NCBI GenBank assembly: GCA_958299035.1
Contig: CATQJL010000112.1
Coordinates: 64,008,117-64,072,116, forward strand
From: Cylicocyclus nassatus
Taxonomy: Eukaryota; Nematoda; Chromadorea; Rhabditida; Strongylidae
Direction of reading: 5' to 3'
DNA length: 64,000 nt
In this document: positions 12,512 to 24,289 of the stretch, piece by piece
Position numbering within the stretch: position 1 is the first letter of the stretch
Layout of the letters: each line of letters starts with the position of its first letter
Translations under genes and position numbers: made by a program
The notes under the pieces: model-generated
What the model was told of the DNA's origin: nothing
Databases searched by the model: none
The model's input: only the letters and a program-made list of their open reading frames with translations

Positions 12512-13182
12512 TGTTCACAGTGGGCTGTCGCACAGGCAGCGCTTATTACTTTTGCTTCAACCTAATTATAATACCATCCAACGGTCTTTAACTTATCGTT
12601 CGCTTCAAGTAATGAAACGTCAAGATTGTGATAAAAGCTGGGATGGTTTTCAGGAATTTTCTACAGCTATTTGTGGTAAGAAACTATTCAAATACTTACC
12701 GTATAGTGTTCAACAGGTATTGCATTTTCAATTCCTCGAGCTATATGAGCCACTCTCGACGCAAAATCACGATCGGTCTTATATCTATCTGTGCATACAA
12801 TATAGATCAATTTTATGCCTGCTGCCCAAACCTGAAATATTCATTGTAAGGCTGCAAAACAAAGAATGCTTCAATTTTGAATCGTGAGTAGACGTACAGT
12901 GCAACCCATTTAGTTCAAGATAAAAGCTGGAATTTGCTTAAGAAAGATTCGCACCGTATCGCAGCTTCCATAGACCGTACCTTGCTGAGAAACAGTCGGC
13001 GTCTGCTCAATCCCTCCAGCCTCTAATTAGCACAATGTCAGCACTGTGCGCCACAAATCCACCAGCGAAGCTAGTACACTGCTTCGTATGAAGTGCCTCT
13101 GCCTGCATACGGTGCACCCTGTATGATATAATCGGCTTCCGCTCCAGATTTCTTTCGAAATTCTTGTTTTATACTTCATTAA
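12512..13182. other. No gene or repeat recognised
   Basis: Contains the 3' half of a 211-codon frame that begins in the preceding element. Its composition is unremarkable and no splice or domain evidence supports it. Confidence 0.35.
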
Positions 13183-13545
13183 GCATATCAGATCAAGAAT
13201 GTCGTGACTACAGATATTGGGGCTTTATACAGCCGCCTGATTTCGCAGCCAGCTGCGACATCCGGCTGCAAAGCCCATGGCAGATTATACAGCAAATGGA
13301 TTCCTCATCTAGAGAATACTGGAGAGTTTTGGCGAGAGTTGGAGAGTTTGGAGAAAGCAGTAATCCCCCCGTCGTATGGTCGGGCGTTCAAAACATCGCT
13401 CGCACTCAGCACGGTCTTTCGGCCGCGATACGTCGAACGGCTATCTCTTATTACACCGCGCGATGAAATCGCGGGACGTCATAAATGCAGGACGTGCTCC
13501 TACTCGTGCATAGAGAACAAGTACGTCGTGAACGTCGTCACTTGA
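13183..13545 (+). CDS. Unclassified open frame, possible exon
   Basis: An uninterrupted frame of about 120 codons from just after TAA (13180-13182) to TGA at 13545, GC-richer than its surroundings. There is no ATG start near the front in this frame, so if coding it is an internal or terminal exon. A possible acceptor is the AG at 13181-13182. The C-terminal part has a cysteine cluster (HKCRTCSYSC). I recognise no domain. It could equally be a fragment of an unknown transposon protein or a chance frame. Confidence 0.25.
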   Translation, partial: AYQIKNVVTTDIGALYSRLISQPAATSGCKAHGRLYSKWIPHLENTGEFWRELESLEKAVIPPSYGRAFKTSLALSTVFRPRYVERLSLITPRDEIAGRHKCRTCSYSCIENKYVVNVVT

Positions 13546-15021
13546 GTGGCAAAGAAAAATTTAGCCCCCAACGTGGAGACGCAGGAAGGAGCAACCAGGG
13601 CCCGGAATAGATAGTTGGGGTCAAACTGGACATCGTTTTTGAAGTTAGAAGCAAAGAGGATATCATTTCATAAGGTCCTGAGGCACCGCATAAAATGCGA
13701 CGAACATGTCAGATTTTGCGAGTTGAACATGTTTTTTAGCAAGTTTCAAACGCAAGGCTCAAACAAGAAATGGCTCGTTTACAGCGCACAGAGAATCACA
13801 TAGCTCCGAATTTTGGCTATGTGTGTACAATATTGCTCTAAACTATGTTATGTAAAAAGTTCCAAAAGCTTATGTGTCCCAATATCCGTGTGTCCTAATA
13901 TAATACAACATGTGTTCCCGAATTTGTTGGCTTCTAGACCAACATCAAACCACCTGGGTTGGTTCGGAGCATAAATATCAGAGAGTTCACCTAAGTTTTG
14001 GATCTTTTTTATTTGGACGATTAGAACGATTAAAAAATCTATCATAAAGTGAAGAGAGCAAATCAAACCATTGCTTCTTCTCTTTTTGAAGCCAAAAGTA
14101 GTGTAAATCTACGCGTTGATAGATATCGCGCTCCAATCGCGGTGTCTTTTGAACTATGTGTCGATAAATGCGTCGCCAGATGTTGATGCCGCAGATTTGG
14201 TTGGCCTAAGAGGTTTTCAACATTCTGAACACTAAGCCTTTAATTAACTCGGAATGTTTTCATCTTGCTTTTTTGTTATATTAGATACCTCAAAATCCGC
14301 TTTTTCACCTTTTTATTGTTATTCTGGTTGCATAAGTGTTTCCTTACTGATTTTTAGGTCAAGAGGAACTTCGTAAATTTTCTCGAAGTAATGGGGGACT
14401 TCGTTTCCAAAAATGCTCTAATTAACGCGTGCCGGGCTCTAGGTGCAACCGGTTAGGCTTCGAGTACGCAGTGTTCGTCCTGTACGCAAGGACCGTAGGC
14501 ACACTCCACTAGGTTCAACGCGCGCCAAATGTAATCGATATAAACAGCTGATAAGCGCCCAAACGTCAACGCGCTGAGCGACTTTTTCTGTCTTCTGAGC
14601 ATTTTCTGCTGCTATATTCCTTGTAATTTGGAAGGTGAGCTTATTTTGATTACAAATTATATCAGAATTCTACTTATCGTATCTCATCGTGCTTGAGCAA
14701 TTTTTTACTTTTTATTCTCACGTCGCAACTCATTTGCGCACCAAATGTTTTCTGCATGTCTCAGTTTCCTTAGTTCTTCCATCTTAGCACCTTTTATAAC
14801 TCATATTTGCTAATTTGCTGTTCATTAACTGTGCGCCCAGCGTATCCGTATGATTTAAAGAAGGGAACCGTCTGGCGTTATGGCTAATGGAACAAAGAGC
14901 GGTGGATAAGCCGCATACTGTAACACTCATGTTTGCAGTAATTATTTTATTTTTTATTCCTTGTTGTATCGGATATTGTCAATATTTTATGCTTTGCATT
15001 GACATTTTTCCCTACCACCAG
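13546..15021. other. Mostly featureless, with exon-like fragments
   Basis: No repeat boundary found. Two plus-strand pieces look exon-like. A frame ending in a consensus donor (GGAAG|GTGAGC, donor at 14632-14633) could join in phase to a frame beginning after GCGCCCAG (14833-14840), which reads YPYDLKKGTVWRYG before a stop. This is suggestive only. Confidence 0.25.
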
Positions 15022-15608
15022 AAAGAAAATAGTGAATTATGTTCGTTTACCTAAAAACCAAATAGCCAGGGACTTGCAAAAGGTAAGCTTACATGGTACT
15101 CGTACCTGCCGCCGTTAGCTTGGCGTCGACGCTGCGCCACGCTTGTAGGAATACTTTAAGTATGCACCTTGTTGGTGGTCACGGTGGAAGCAGCGCATAC
15201 CTTTACATCTTACATACAGGCTAACACATATCGAAATTTACTTATCGATTTGCTCGGAAGACGTCGCAAGCAATTGTTCTGTCGGTCGCATCTTTGCTTA
15301 CCTAAATAACTTGCTTTCTCATTATCGAATAGATACCAGTAGAGCGTGACTGTGCGCGCTGTAGAGAATCATGGAAGGGTTTGATCGCGCGTACGTGCAA
15401 GTTTCACGGCCACCAAAACATGGTCGTGAGCAGCATGTACTTCAGTCGGACACGTCATGACTTTGTTTTCTTTACATTACGACGCATTTCCGGGGTCCAC
15501 TACGGGCCGAGGTGGAAATCTGCCAGACCAGCCCAATTTTTTTATATCTACATTATTCAGAAAAGCAATAGAAGAGTTTTTGGAATACACATTAACAAAA
15601 CAAGCTGA
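15022..15608 (+). CDS. Candidate two-exon gene fragment, function unknown
   Basis: Exon A (15022-15082, 61 nt) lies between a strong acceptor (pyrimidine tract ending CCACCAG) and a consensus donor (AAAAG|GTAAGC). Only one frame is open, ending exactly on a codon boundary. Exon B (15333-15608) starts after GAATAG, is open in the phase needed and runs 91 codons to TGA. The join reads IARDLQK followed by IPVERDCARC. Exon B has a Cys/His group (CARC, then CKFHGH), which may bind zinc, but I recognise no named domain. The start codon and upstream exons were not found. It may be host-derived or from an unknown element. Confidence 0.32.
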
Positions 15609-16071
15609 ATAGGAAACGGAATATTTTTGTTACAAACTGTGACTGTACACAATATTATCGTGTATAAAATAATTTGATTCATTAGATAATTTCAACGAAA
15701 TGAATGATTTCGCAATCCTCATATCAGCGAAGAAGGGGGGGGAGAAGAAGTATTCGGTGCCGGAAAATAAACCCTAAGTGATAGATTTTCCTTTGTTTTA
15801 AGCAGTTTTTGACATGTCAAAAATAGAATATCCATAATGAGGTATTTTTCATGTATGCTGAGGTGCAAAAACAACTTGCCTTTGCCACTTCCGAATTTTA
15901 CGACCCCTTGACCTGCTTCGCCAGCTGCGTAGTTCATTTCAAAACAGCGCGCTTCTTTCCTCGAAGACCGGCGGTGACATTGCTACTTTGGATTCTAACA
16001 AGGAGGAACGAGAGCAGTGTTGCAACCAAAATTCAACGTTTCAAAAGTAAGTACACGTTTTTTTATCGTTA
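15609..16071. other. Spacer with one possible exon
   Basis: A plus-strand frame from about 15922 (after TTCGCCAG) to a consensus donor (CAAAA|GTAAGT near 16047) reads like coding sequence, with a charged DSNKEEREQ segment. An alternative 73-codon frame overlaps it. The Helitron at 16073 inserted just downstream of this donor. Not called as a gene. Confidence 0.25.
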
Positions 16072-16546
16072 ACTAGCTGGCTTACCCGGCTCCGCCGTAT
16101 GTTCCGAATAGAAAATTCCATTTCTTAACCGATCCGGACCAAACTTGGCACACATACACTTCGGGCCCCGGCGGGTGTCACAGTCCACTCGTTATCGATC
16201 GATGTCGATTTTATCGATTTTTTGCAAAATTTGAGCTAGGGGGTTGGAATTTGGCAGAGGGGTGCAATCGAGCATGCTGATCACCCCCACGGGGGTGATT
16301 AGCATGCTCGATTACCCTCCTGTGCCAATTCCCAGCCCCGTAGCTCAAATTTTGCAAAAAATCAATAAAATCGATATCGATCGATGACGAAAAGTAGCCT
16401 ATGACACCCGCCGGGGCCCGAAGTGTATGTGTGCTAAGTTTGGTCCCGATCGGTTCAAAAATGGAATTTTCTATTCGGAACATACGTACAGACAGACAGA
16501 CATACAGACAGACAGACAAACAGACATTCAGCTTTATATATAAGAT
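16072..16546 (-). mobile_element. Short non-autonomous Helitron, copy 1
   Basis: Read on the minus strand, the element (16073-16545, 473 bp) begins TCTTATATATAAAGC, contains a TGTCTG-rich stretch and ends with a GGCGGAGCCGGG hairpin shortly before CTAG. It sits between host A and T. TC start, CTRR end, a terminal hairpin and A/T insertion without duplication define Helitrons. The middle is a long palindrome centred near 16288, so open frames over it (16211-16736) are not genes. No Rep/helicase is present. Confidence 0.8.
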
Positions 16547-17155
16547 AGGTCTCTTTCCAAGAAGACTTTCGCTTAGCATCAAGTACCAGATTTACAGCAT
16601 GCGGCTTATCTTATCCAATGCTCTTTATTACCGTAGGATTAAGGTAGAGACTTTGAAAAGGATTTTGCTCCGACAATGTCACATATTGCCCATGAATTGG
16701 AACTCAATGAGCCAAAAAATGTTATCATCTGGCTAGAGTGAGTCGCTGACAATGAATACAGGATTTGCATTTCCGGTAAGGCTTCTTTTATAAGTTATGC
16801 CAAGTAAGGCGCAACAGCGTTTTTTTTGTGATTTTTTCTATTTTTCTAACAGTGTGCTTGAACCATTTTGAAAGCACAAAAAACTTGTAAAAGTTGTTCA
16901 ATGAAACCAGCATGTTTGAAAACACTGTTACATAACTTGACTTGGAATTTTCTCGCGAACCGCCTACCTTTGACGTGGTACGCTGGAAGTTCCTACCGTA
17001 ATCCTTCAGTGACAAAGGGCGGTGGGAGTTCTTATACTGTATTCTAAATTGAAGCCTGCTCTACTAAACTGTGCGTGAAGCCAGACAGAGACTATGTGAG
17101 AACAGAGTTGTTAACAATTGAATAGTGTGTGCTTACCCTTGGGACACCCCGTATG
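16547..17155. other. No gene or repeat recognised
   Basis: Spacer between the Helitron and a mariner-type MITE, with short frames only. Confidence 0.4.
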
Positions 17156-17845
17156 TATTAGGTTAACCCAAAAATTGTTCGCAGGATTGCAAAAATTCAG
17201 AACTTGCTTCTTTCTCAATCGATTTACACGGTTTATTTTTGATTACAAGAAAAAATCATGCTCTTCAGAAAATTATCTTAGCCGCTTTGTATTGAGAAGG
17301 CACTTCAAAGATAAAAGCCGTAAAAGAAAATCACTCAGATTTTGATTTTTCCGTGTAAAGAGTTGCTAGAAATCTGAAACTGTAGTAAAAATTGGAGCGG
17401 TTAGTATCAAAGGTTCTATAACGTGCTTTTTCCCCTAAGCAAAAATCGTGGTGATTGAGCTTATTTTCGAAAATTTATGATTTTTAAGCAAGCAGTACAA
17501 AAGGCGAATTAGTTTTTTTTGGCATTTTCTCATCATAACTTTTCACAGAAATCAAATGCGACAATTTTTACGGAGGAGATGGAAAGAGCAGATTATAAAA
17601 CTTATAATATCAATTTTTCTGATATTTAGTGCAATTTTTAGATTTTTAACGGCCTTACAAATGAAATCAAGTTTGGGTGATATCTTCTGCGGTTTCTATC
17701 GCAAAGCATGCTCGATAAAAAGCGGCTAAGATACTTTTGTGAAGAGCATGTATCCTCTTTCAAACAAAAACATTGTAAATGCCCCACGAAAGATGCATTA
17801 TGGATCTTTAAATTGGTGCGAACGAATTTTCGGTTCAACCTAAAA
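17156..17845. mobile_element. Mariner-type MITE with TTAGGTTAACCC ends
   Basis: The left end at 17158 reads TTAGGTTAACCCAAAAATTG after TA. The right end is an imperfect inverse (GGTTCAACCTAA ending at 17843), followed by AA where TA is expected. The inverted arms continue inward; TGCTCTTCA- and TTAGCCGCTTT-type words occur in both. Element length is about 686 bp. It is an older, more diverged relative of the other TTAGGTT elements here. No transposase. Confidence 0.55.
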
Positions 17846-18606
17846 GTAAACTTTGTTGTGTTTTTATGCAAAAATTATAAGAAATTTATGTGGACAGTTT
17901 TCAACTTTCAGAGTGGCATTAGGGTAGGTAGGGTAAGTAATAACAATGTAATATCAATTGATACCCTGACAACTGCTCGCAGCCGCACCGTGTGGTAACC
18001 ACCGAAATGCGAAGCGGCCCTTATTGCGCTGCGCTACGCGGCAGTCCCTCTCGTCCTCCTAATCCCTTTCTTTCGGTTACAATCTCTTGCTATCACGCTC
18101 TGAGGTGCAAAAAGACGAATTATACAGTCGTACCGGCCAAAAATCTCTACTGAGTATCTGATAAATAAACTCTGATAAAACAGCTTCAACGAGGGATTTC
18201 TTGAGAATATGCAAATGAACGATAGAATCATAGATATGCTTGAACGACTGGACCGTCCGGCTTAGTTTTCTAGATTATAAAAATTCAAATTTTCGATATC
18301 GACGCATCTCAGAAATGAGATTTTGAGAAAGAAAATACCTAGAAATTGTCGAATATATTACTCAAAAATGAATCTAGGTTCAAAGAAAAATTTAACTCTT
18401 TTTCAAAATTCGACTCGATTTTTCAAATAGCATCAGCTTTGAGTGTTTTTGACTAATAGCAAAAAAAACACATAGTGAAGAATATACAAATAAGGTCGTT
18501 TTGATACTGGTCCTCTACTCTGCGTTCAATTTCTAGGCAATTTTTATAAGAGGATCGGCTTTGAACCGCAAAATTCGTAGATTATCAGTTAGAGTTCATG
18601 CCCACT
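17846..18606. other. No gene or repeat recognised
   Basis: A small GC-rich patch near 18000-18060 and otherwise AT-rich spacer. Confidence 0.4.
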
Positions 18607-19385
18607 TATTAGGTTGGCACATAAGTTTTGCAACTTTTCCCGTAACTTTTTTCCTATTTTATGTAGCAATCTCATTTTGTGGCATCATGTAGATCGTAAT
18701 GTATGCTGCAAGTCTGCGCAAACCGTTTGATTTTTGATAACGTAGTACAAAAAATCTAAGCATTTTTTGAAAACTGCTAAAAATCGAGGTTTCACGATTT
18801 TTTGGCAAAGATGAAGCTCTACGAAACCTGATTTAAACATATGAAAAAGCAGATTTAGGCAGCGTGTAGCTGGAAGTTGGCACATTTTAATCAGTGAAAA
18901 AGAAATGAAATTTAAACACAAATTAAGGTGGGGCGCTTTTGAGAATTTGAACAAGCCAAATGCGTCAAGTTTTGAAGGCAATTTGTCAATAACTAAGCTG
19001 CAAAAAGTCAGAATTCGCTATAACTTTGCACTATAGGGTAATCCTATGCGGTAAACACGAATATCATATTCATTTGTCGCTAAAATGAAATTCATCTTTT
19101 GATCTCACGAACGAGGCCTTCTCATGCAAAACGGATTTCATTTTCGTGATCAGCACGTCAAATTAGCCCTATAGGCCAAGTTTCAGCAAAATCTGATGCA
19201 TTCTAAAATTTTTCCCATAGTACCGTAAACCTACCGTAATCCTCACATAAAATGGTAAAATTCGGCAAAAATGTGTGCATTGGAAACTTATATCATATTC
19301 CTTATAATGCCAAAAAATGAATGCGCTACGTTCAAATAAACAAAAGTTATATAAAAAGTTGCATTACTTATGTGCCAACCTAATA
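18607..19385. mobile_element. Mariner-type MITE, TTAGGTTGGCACATAAGT family, copy 1
   Basis: The element is 18609-19383 (775 bp), flanked by TA. It begins TTAGGTTGGCACATAAGT and ends with the inverse ACTTATGTGCCAACCTAA. Copy 2 (47485-48259) has exactly the same length in the opposite orientation. TA duplication and TTAGGTTGG-type ends fit the mariner superfamily. The 98-codon minus frame inside shows no transposase motif, so it is non-autonomous. Confidence 0.8.
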
Positions 19386-20022
19386 TTACAAAGGACATGT
19401 GCCAGATATTGTCATACTCTGATTAGGGAATTTCAAAAAATTTTAAAAATTAGGCAATCAAGTTCAGCTTGTGAATAAAGAAGAAATTTTAGGTGACATT
19501 CATTTTTCGAAAACGGGAAAAAAGTTCATTTCAAGAAATCTCAAAACAGTTAAAAAGTGTGAATCAACTCATCTTTAAAAAGATTGTTGGAACACGAGAG
19601 ATTAGCTGTCAGGAGAAGAAGAAAAAGATTCAACTTTTGTTCTTGAATTCTTGACTGATTTACTAATAGGTGCTTGATTTGCTAACTCGTCATGCTGTAT
19701 ACATATTTCATAGTTATTTCTAATTCAGTCATTTTGGCTGTGCCATCAGAACTGCGATGTGCGATCTAGGTCCTTTCGCATCGCAAAGTGTGATGAGTGA
19801 ATGACAAGAGATTCGGGCTGCCGCAAAGCGCAACGCAAGTATGCCTGCGTCGCTCCTCGCTAATTACCACCCACTGCGGCTACAAGCGGCTGTCCGGTAT
19901 CAGTTGATCACTTCCCAGATATGTATTATCAGCAAACATTTTGGCGCGCCGTTTGATTGCACCAGTAATGGATTCTCCAAAACTTTGAAGTTTATTTCTT
20001 TTAACCATTATTCGTTGAGTAT
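19386..20022. other. No gene or repeat recognised
   Basis: AT-rich spacer ending at the 8-bp duplication of the next element. Confidence 0.4.
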
Positions 20023-21375
20023 CAAACAAGTATACTTAGGTAAATTTGAAATTTTTCATCGAACAAATGAATGTCGAATAAATTCAAAGATGAAAAAACT
20101 CAAACAAACAAATTTCGAATAAATTCGAAAATAAAAAATCTCGAGTAGACGAATTTCGAACAAATTCGAGATTTAATTCTCGAATGAATGAATCCCGAAT
20201 AAAATCGGAAAATCAAAAATATCGAATGAATGAATATTGATTATATTCGAACATTGGGATTCGAATTTCGAATAAATATTCGAGTGTTTATCGAATAACT
20301 AGAGCCATATCTAAAACCTGCTGACATATTCGACTAAAGCCGATCCATTCCTAATCAGCACACTCATATATCCCCTATACCAATACTAGCTCAAGATTTT
20401 CCAAAAATGGTGAAATTGACAAAATAGATTTTTTTTTGTTCAGCACCCATTCACCCCCTTGTACCAACTCCCAACCCCGTAGCTCAAAATTTTCCAAAAA
20501 TCGATAAAGTCGATAAAGAAAGTTTTTATCTATGATCGGCACCGCTTACCCCCTGTGCCAAATCCCAGCATCTTAGCTTTTGAATTCGATGAAGTGTCGC
20601 TTAGTCTATACATCAGCGAAACGTCATATTTTACTTCCCATTATCTACTAAACAAAATTTTATTGCAAGATGATATAATGCAAAATTCAGCAACCGTCTA
20701 ATTCTCCGCTAGAGCTGCGATGTCCTTTACTCAAAGTACATCAATTCGCGAAAAATCTCAAACGTAAAGAATAGAGGCAATTGTGCAGCATGGTTTTACA
20801 ATCAAGAGTGCTCATTGTGTAGACCTTTGTGTACCAAAAGCATGAACAATACAAAGGAAGAGAAACCGGCCTGTCAACACCCTTTCAGTACATGAACTCG
20901 GAACATGAATTTGAAATTGATAGCTTTTTTAGAATTTGTTGCCAATAGCAGTGCGAACTAAAACATTGATCGAAAAAGCATCAAGTAAAATTTACACCTA
21001 TTCTTTTCACTGTCGCAAGTCGCAGCAATGCGACTTTCCATACACTTCAATGATCATCACGGTTGCAAAAAGATGCACTACCGAGTTTTGCGGGGAAAAA
21101 CGCAGAAGGAGCGAGCATACTCAGTAAGCATTGCAACGAATCGAATAACGATTACGAGCTTCACTCGATTAATCGAATAAAACATTTGAATAAAACATTC
21201 GACTAAAATCCATTTGAAACCCCGTTTTTTGATTATTCGAGTTTTTTCTCAATTATTCGAGTTTCGAATATTATTCGAAAATGGAAGCTCCGAATATCAA
21301 ATTTCGAATGCGAATATATGCGAATGTTTTGTTCGAATGATCGAACTTGTATTCGGGTCCAAGAATACAGGCAAG
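20023..21375 (-). mobile_element. hAT-like non-autonomous element, copy 2
   Basis: The element is 20031-21367 (1337 bp). The left end TATACTTAGGT and right end ACCCGAATAC-type sequence (read from the other side TATTCTTGGACCCGAA) match the ends of the larger copy at 43365-54529. The flanking octamers CAAACAAG and CAGGCAAG agree at 6 of 8 positions, a decayed 8-bp duplication typical of hAT insertion. Both subterminal regions are packed with TTCGAATA-type words. It is oriented opposite to the 43-kb copy and serves as a reference for its empty sites. No hAT transposase or BED finger seen. Confidence 0.7.
20380..20590 (-). repeat. GAGCTACGGGGCTGGGA module, two units
   Basis: Two tandem units on the minus strand each carry ATCGATTTTTGG, a TTTTGAGCTACGGGGTTGGG-like segment, a G-run and GCTGAT. 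The same module occurs at 44260-44437 and 52785-52965 in the related hAT-like copy, and as the palindrome arms of both Helitrons. Confidence 0.6.
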
Positions 21376-21384
21376 GCGTTTTAA

Positions 21385-21814
21385 TATTAGGTTGATGCAT
21401 GATTCCTACACCAAATTTTTTGAAATTCTGTTACTTTATCCAGCTTCAATGAAATCTTGTGGTTTGATACATAATAAAGAGAGGAATTCTTGCGCCTTTT
21501 GAGGCCGCTCGAGTCAATATTTTTTGAGGTCACATTGCAGCGAAATAGGGTGATTAAGAGAAATGCTCAAAAAGCGAATTTTTGATTTTTAGTCATTAAA
21601 ATTGCCGAAACTTCTACTAAAATTTAGATTTATTTTTGGTCTTAGTTTTATGACATACTCTTTTTAGCTAAGAAAAGTTGGTAGTGATTGGACGGCTTTG
21701 CAAAATGTTACGAATTTCAACTCTTAAAATTGTCTCATTGATTATTAGTTTGCTCGACCATTTCTAAAACATTTTTTCTATTTTTTGGTGCAGGAATTAT
21801 GCATCAACCTAATA
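21385..21814. mobile_element. Mariner-type MITE, TTAGGTTGATGCATGATTCC family
   Basis: The element is 21387-21812 (426 bp). It starts TTAGGTTGATGCATGATTCC, ends with the inverse GGAATTATGCATCAACCTAA and is flanked by TA on both sides. It lies 20 bp from the hAT-like element. No transposase remnant recognised. Confidence 0.75.
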
Positions 21815-22258
21815 TTATCACGCTGTAAACAAGTAAGTTGTTTTTCACTTGTACAAAATATCTATTTTTGATGGGACAATAATAATTGCGTCAACGCCTA
21901 AAATTTTGACCTGATGATGTTATCAGGGCCTTGCGACTTCACAGGCTAGATATCGTTTCGCCCGGAAAATCAAAGGCGAAGTTGTAATTCGGGGTTCAAG
22001 GCGGAGCTCCAAAATTTTTTATCACTGTGAAAGAAATGCACATGCTATATCATGCGCTGGAGGCGTGCATGAGAATGCGGCAGAGTTTATAAACAATTTA
22101 GTTTGCTTGCAAAAATTGATGGAGTGCACCACAATTTTGCGATAGTTTCATTCTCTACCCAAGAGTAAATAACAGCATAGCGTTCTGAATTAATTGCTCT
22201 ATTTCAATGTGTGTATAGAGGATAAGTGCTGCTGCTACCTGATGATTATGCAGGTATC
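21815..22258. other. No gene or repeat recognised
   Basis: Spacer upstream of the second Helitron. Confidence 0.4.
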
Positions 22259-22703
22259 ATCTTATATATAAAGCTGAATGTCTGTCTGTATGTCTGTCTG
22301 TATGTATGTATGTCTGTCTGTACGTATGTGCGGAATAGAAATTTTTATTTCTGAACCGATCGGGACCAAACTTGGCACACATATACTTCGGGGCAGGGAG
22401 CGTGTCATAGGCTACTTTTCGTTATCGATCGATATCGATTTTATCGATTTTTTGCAAAATTTGAGCTACGGGGCTGGGATTTTGCACAGGGGGGTAATCG
22501 AACATGCTGATCACCCCCGTGGGGGTGATCAGCATGTTCGATTACCCCCCTGTGCAAAATCCCAGCCCCGTAGCTCAAATTTTGCAAAAAATCGATAAAA
22601 TCGATATCGATCGATAACGAAAAGTGGACTATGACACGCTCCCTGCCCCGAAGTGTATGTGTGCAAAGTTTGGCCCCGGGCGGAGCCGGGTTTGCCATCT
22701 AGT
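22259..22703 (+). mobile_element. Short non-autonomous Helitron, copy 2
   Basis: The element is 22260-22702 (443 bp). It starts TCTTATATATAAAGCTGAATG after A, then has TGTCTG repeats, and ends with the hairpin CCCGGGCGGAGCCGGG and CTAG before T. The same ends occur on the minus strand at 16073-16545. The interior is a near-perfect palindrome from about 22365 to 22674, centred on CCCCCGTGGGGG. The 106- and 85-codon frames inside are mirror images of each other and not genes. Confidence 0.85.
22365..22674. repeat. Near-perfect 310-bp palindrome inside the Helitron
   Basis: Reading outward from the centre near 22519, both sides carry GATCAGCATGTTCGATTACC, CCCAGCCCCGTAGCTCAAA, ATCGATATCGATCG and CTTCGGGGCAGGGAGCG as inverted copies. 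Mismatches are few and loop length is near zero. Long perfect palindromes are usually unstable, so recent formation or gene-conversion upkeep is plausible. Confidence 0.85.
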
Positions 22704-23990
22704 ATTCTATAAAGTGGAAAGAGATCGAGGAATTTGAAGTGGTTGTGAAAAAGCTTGGTGATAAATCGTTCACGAGCTTCAAAGTTATGCTGTTCTCAAA
22801 ACAAATCTTTTCAAAATTAGTCGCTCAAGTTTTCATTTTCCCAAGTTTACTGGATTTCTGCCATTAGAACCATGGTGAGCTGTGAACAATCATACAATTT
22901 TCTGAGACGATACCATGAATGCAATGAAAGAGGTTGAGATTGATAGTTTACGCATTGGGGAATTTATTACGCCCTAAACATGAAATGAACACCATCGCTA
23001 AAGAGTCATTAGCAAGATCCTGTAACTAAAAAGATTAATCGGAATTAAAAATTTTACTCGAAGAGCGGCTCTGCTTTATTTACAGATCTTGCTGACTGTT
23101 AGACACAAAATGAAAAAAATTGAACTTGAGTAAAGGTGCGATCGGCACACTGCAAAATTCCTGCAGATATTTAAATGCTAGTGATTTAGTTATGAAAAGG
23201 GGGAAACGATACTGTATCTTCAACCTTTTTAAATTTTCTTCCTCGATTCGATATGCCTGCAAAATGGCGAAAACTTTAATGGTAAAAAACTCAAAGTAGC
23301 CGATTACACAAATGTTTATTCGTTGAGGAGAAAACAACAACGTTTTGAGGGGAGGGGTCTTGCACTCGCCCGCCGCAAAAACGATGCTCCTCTTTTCCCT
23401 TTTCAAGAGTTCGTAAGACTTATTCTAAAAAATTTCAACATATTAGGTGGAATTAAAAGTCCGTGCCATTTTTTAGACCTATTCTCAAATAAATCAGAAT
23501 GAAAATAGAGATCACTTTGAAAAGAGTTCTATGCAGAATTTCTTCCTCTTACTAGCAATAAAGTTTCTGTTCGGATTCCTTCAATGTTTGCTCGGAAAAT
23601 TGTCAGAATCTTCAACCCATAATTTTTACTTACCCTGAATTCGCTATTTTATTAGAATTTTTGTTTTGAACTTTTGGAAAGCTTTGATAACAGTTAGACA
23701 GAATAAACAAAATGCAATGTAATGATGTGATGCGTCCTAGGCTGCATCCAAAAATTTCAAAAATCAATCTTTCAGGGCGGTAGAAACTCATTTGTCTTTC
23801 AAAATTAGTGTATGATTATAATCGACTTTTGGAAGTTTCAGTTTGCGAAGATTTCATAGTGTTTGGTTGTTTATATATTTCACGAATTTGCAAATGTGAG
23901 CACTTTTGGAAAACCTGTTTTTTACTAAAAGTCAACTATCGATGCCAAAAAAATTGGCTTTTGTAACTTCCATGTTTCCTCCTTTCTTAA
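22704..23990. other. No gene recognised
   Basis: About 1.3 kb of AT-rich sequence. A 108-codon minus frame (23080-23406) has no motif. The PLE-A 3' region begins at about 23995. Confidence 0.4.
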
Positions 23991-24062
23991 CCTCGGCATA
24001 GTTAGTTGTAATGTGGTGAGTAGTTAGTATGCCAGGTTAGTAGATTTATAGTTAGTAGTGGC

Positions 24063-24100
24063 GGCCTAACGTTTCGACGATTTCGTCTTCTTCAGAGGCC
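24063..24100 (-). ncRNA. Hammerhead ribozyme motif, PLE-A
   Basis: On the minus strand: stem I strand GGCCT, core CTGAAGA, a GACGAAATCGTC stem-loop II, GAAAC, then GTT and the closing stem I strand AGGCC. All invariant core positions (CUGANGA, GAAA, cleavage triplet GUH) are present. Stem III is reduced to the palindrome ACGU, as in the minimal hammerheads described from PLEs, which probably work as dimers. It is on the same strand as the PLE-A reading frame. Confidence 0.8.
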
Positions 24101-24289
24101 TAAAGTGGTAGGAGATTTAGATCTTATGCTCTACCTCACCACAAACCTCCTCCACCCCTGGCCAGCCTCGATTCCACCCGAATGTTACAAAGAAAAATAC
24201 GCGCTTCAAGACCGCACCGCGGGTTTCTTGCTATTTGAAGATTATTGAATTGAGCTAACGATTCATTATACAGGGTGTCCCAAAAGTCC

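Noticed and set aside
12252..12887. 211-codon frame as a gene
   Set aside because: It begins inside a dispersed repeat that ends at 12511 and continues into unrelated sequence; no motif or splice support.
16211..16736. 123- and 111-codon frames, and similar ones at 22278-22698
   Set aside because: They sit on Helitron palindromes, and the frames on the two strands are mirror images of each other.
20600..20640. Hammerhead-like CAGCGAAACGTC
   Set aside because: No CUGANGA core or stem II lies upstream within a workable distance; the same reasoning excludes CTGCGAAACGTCG near 41600.
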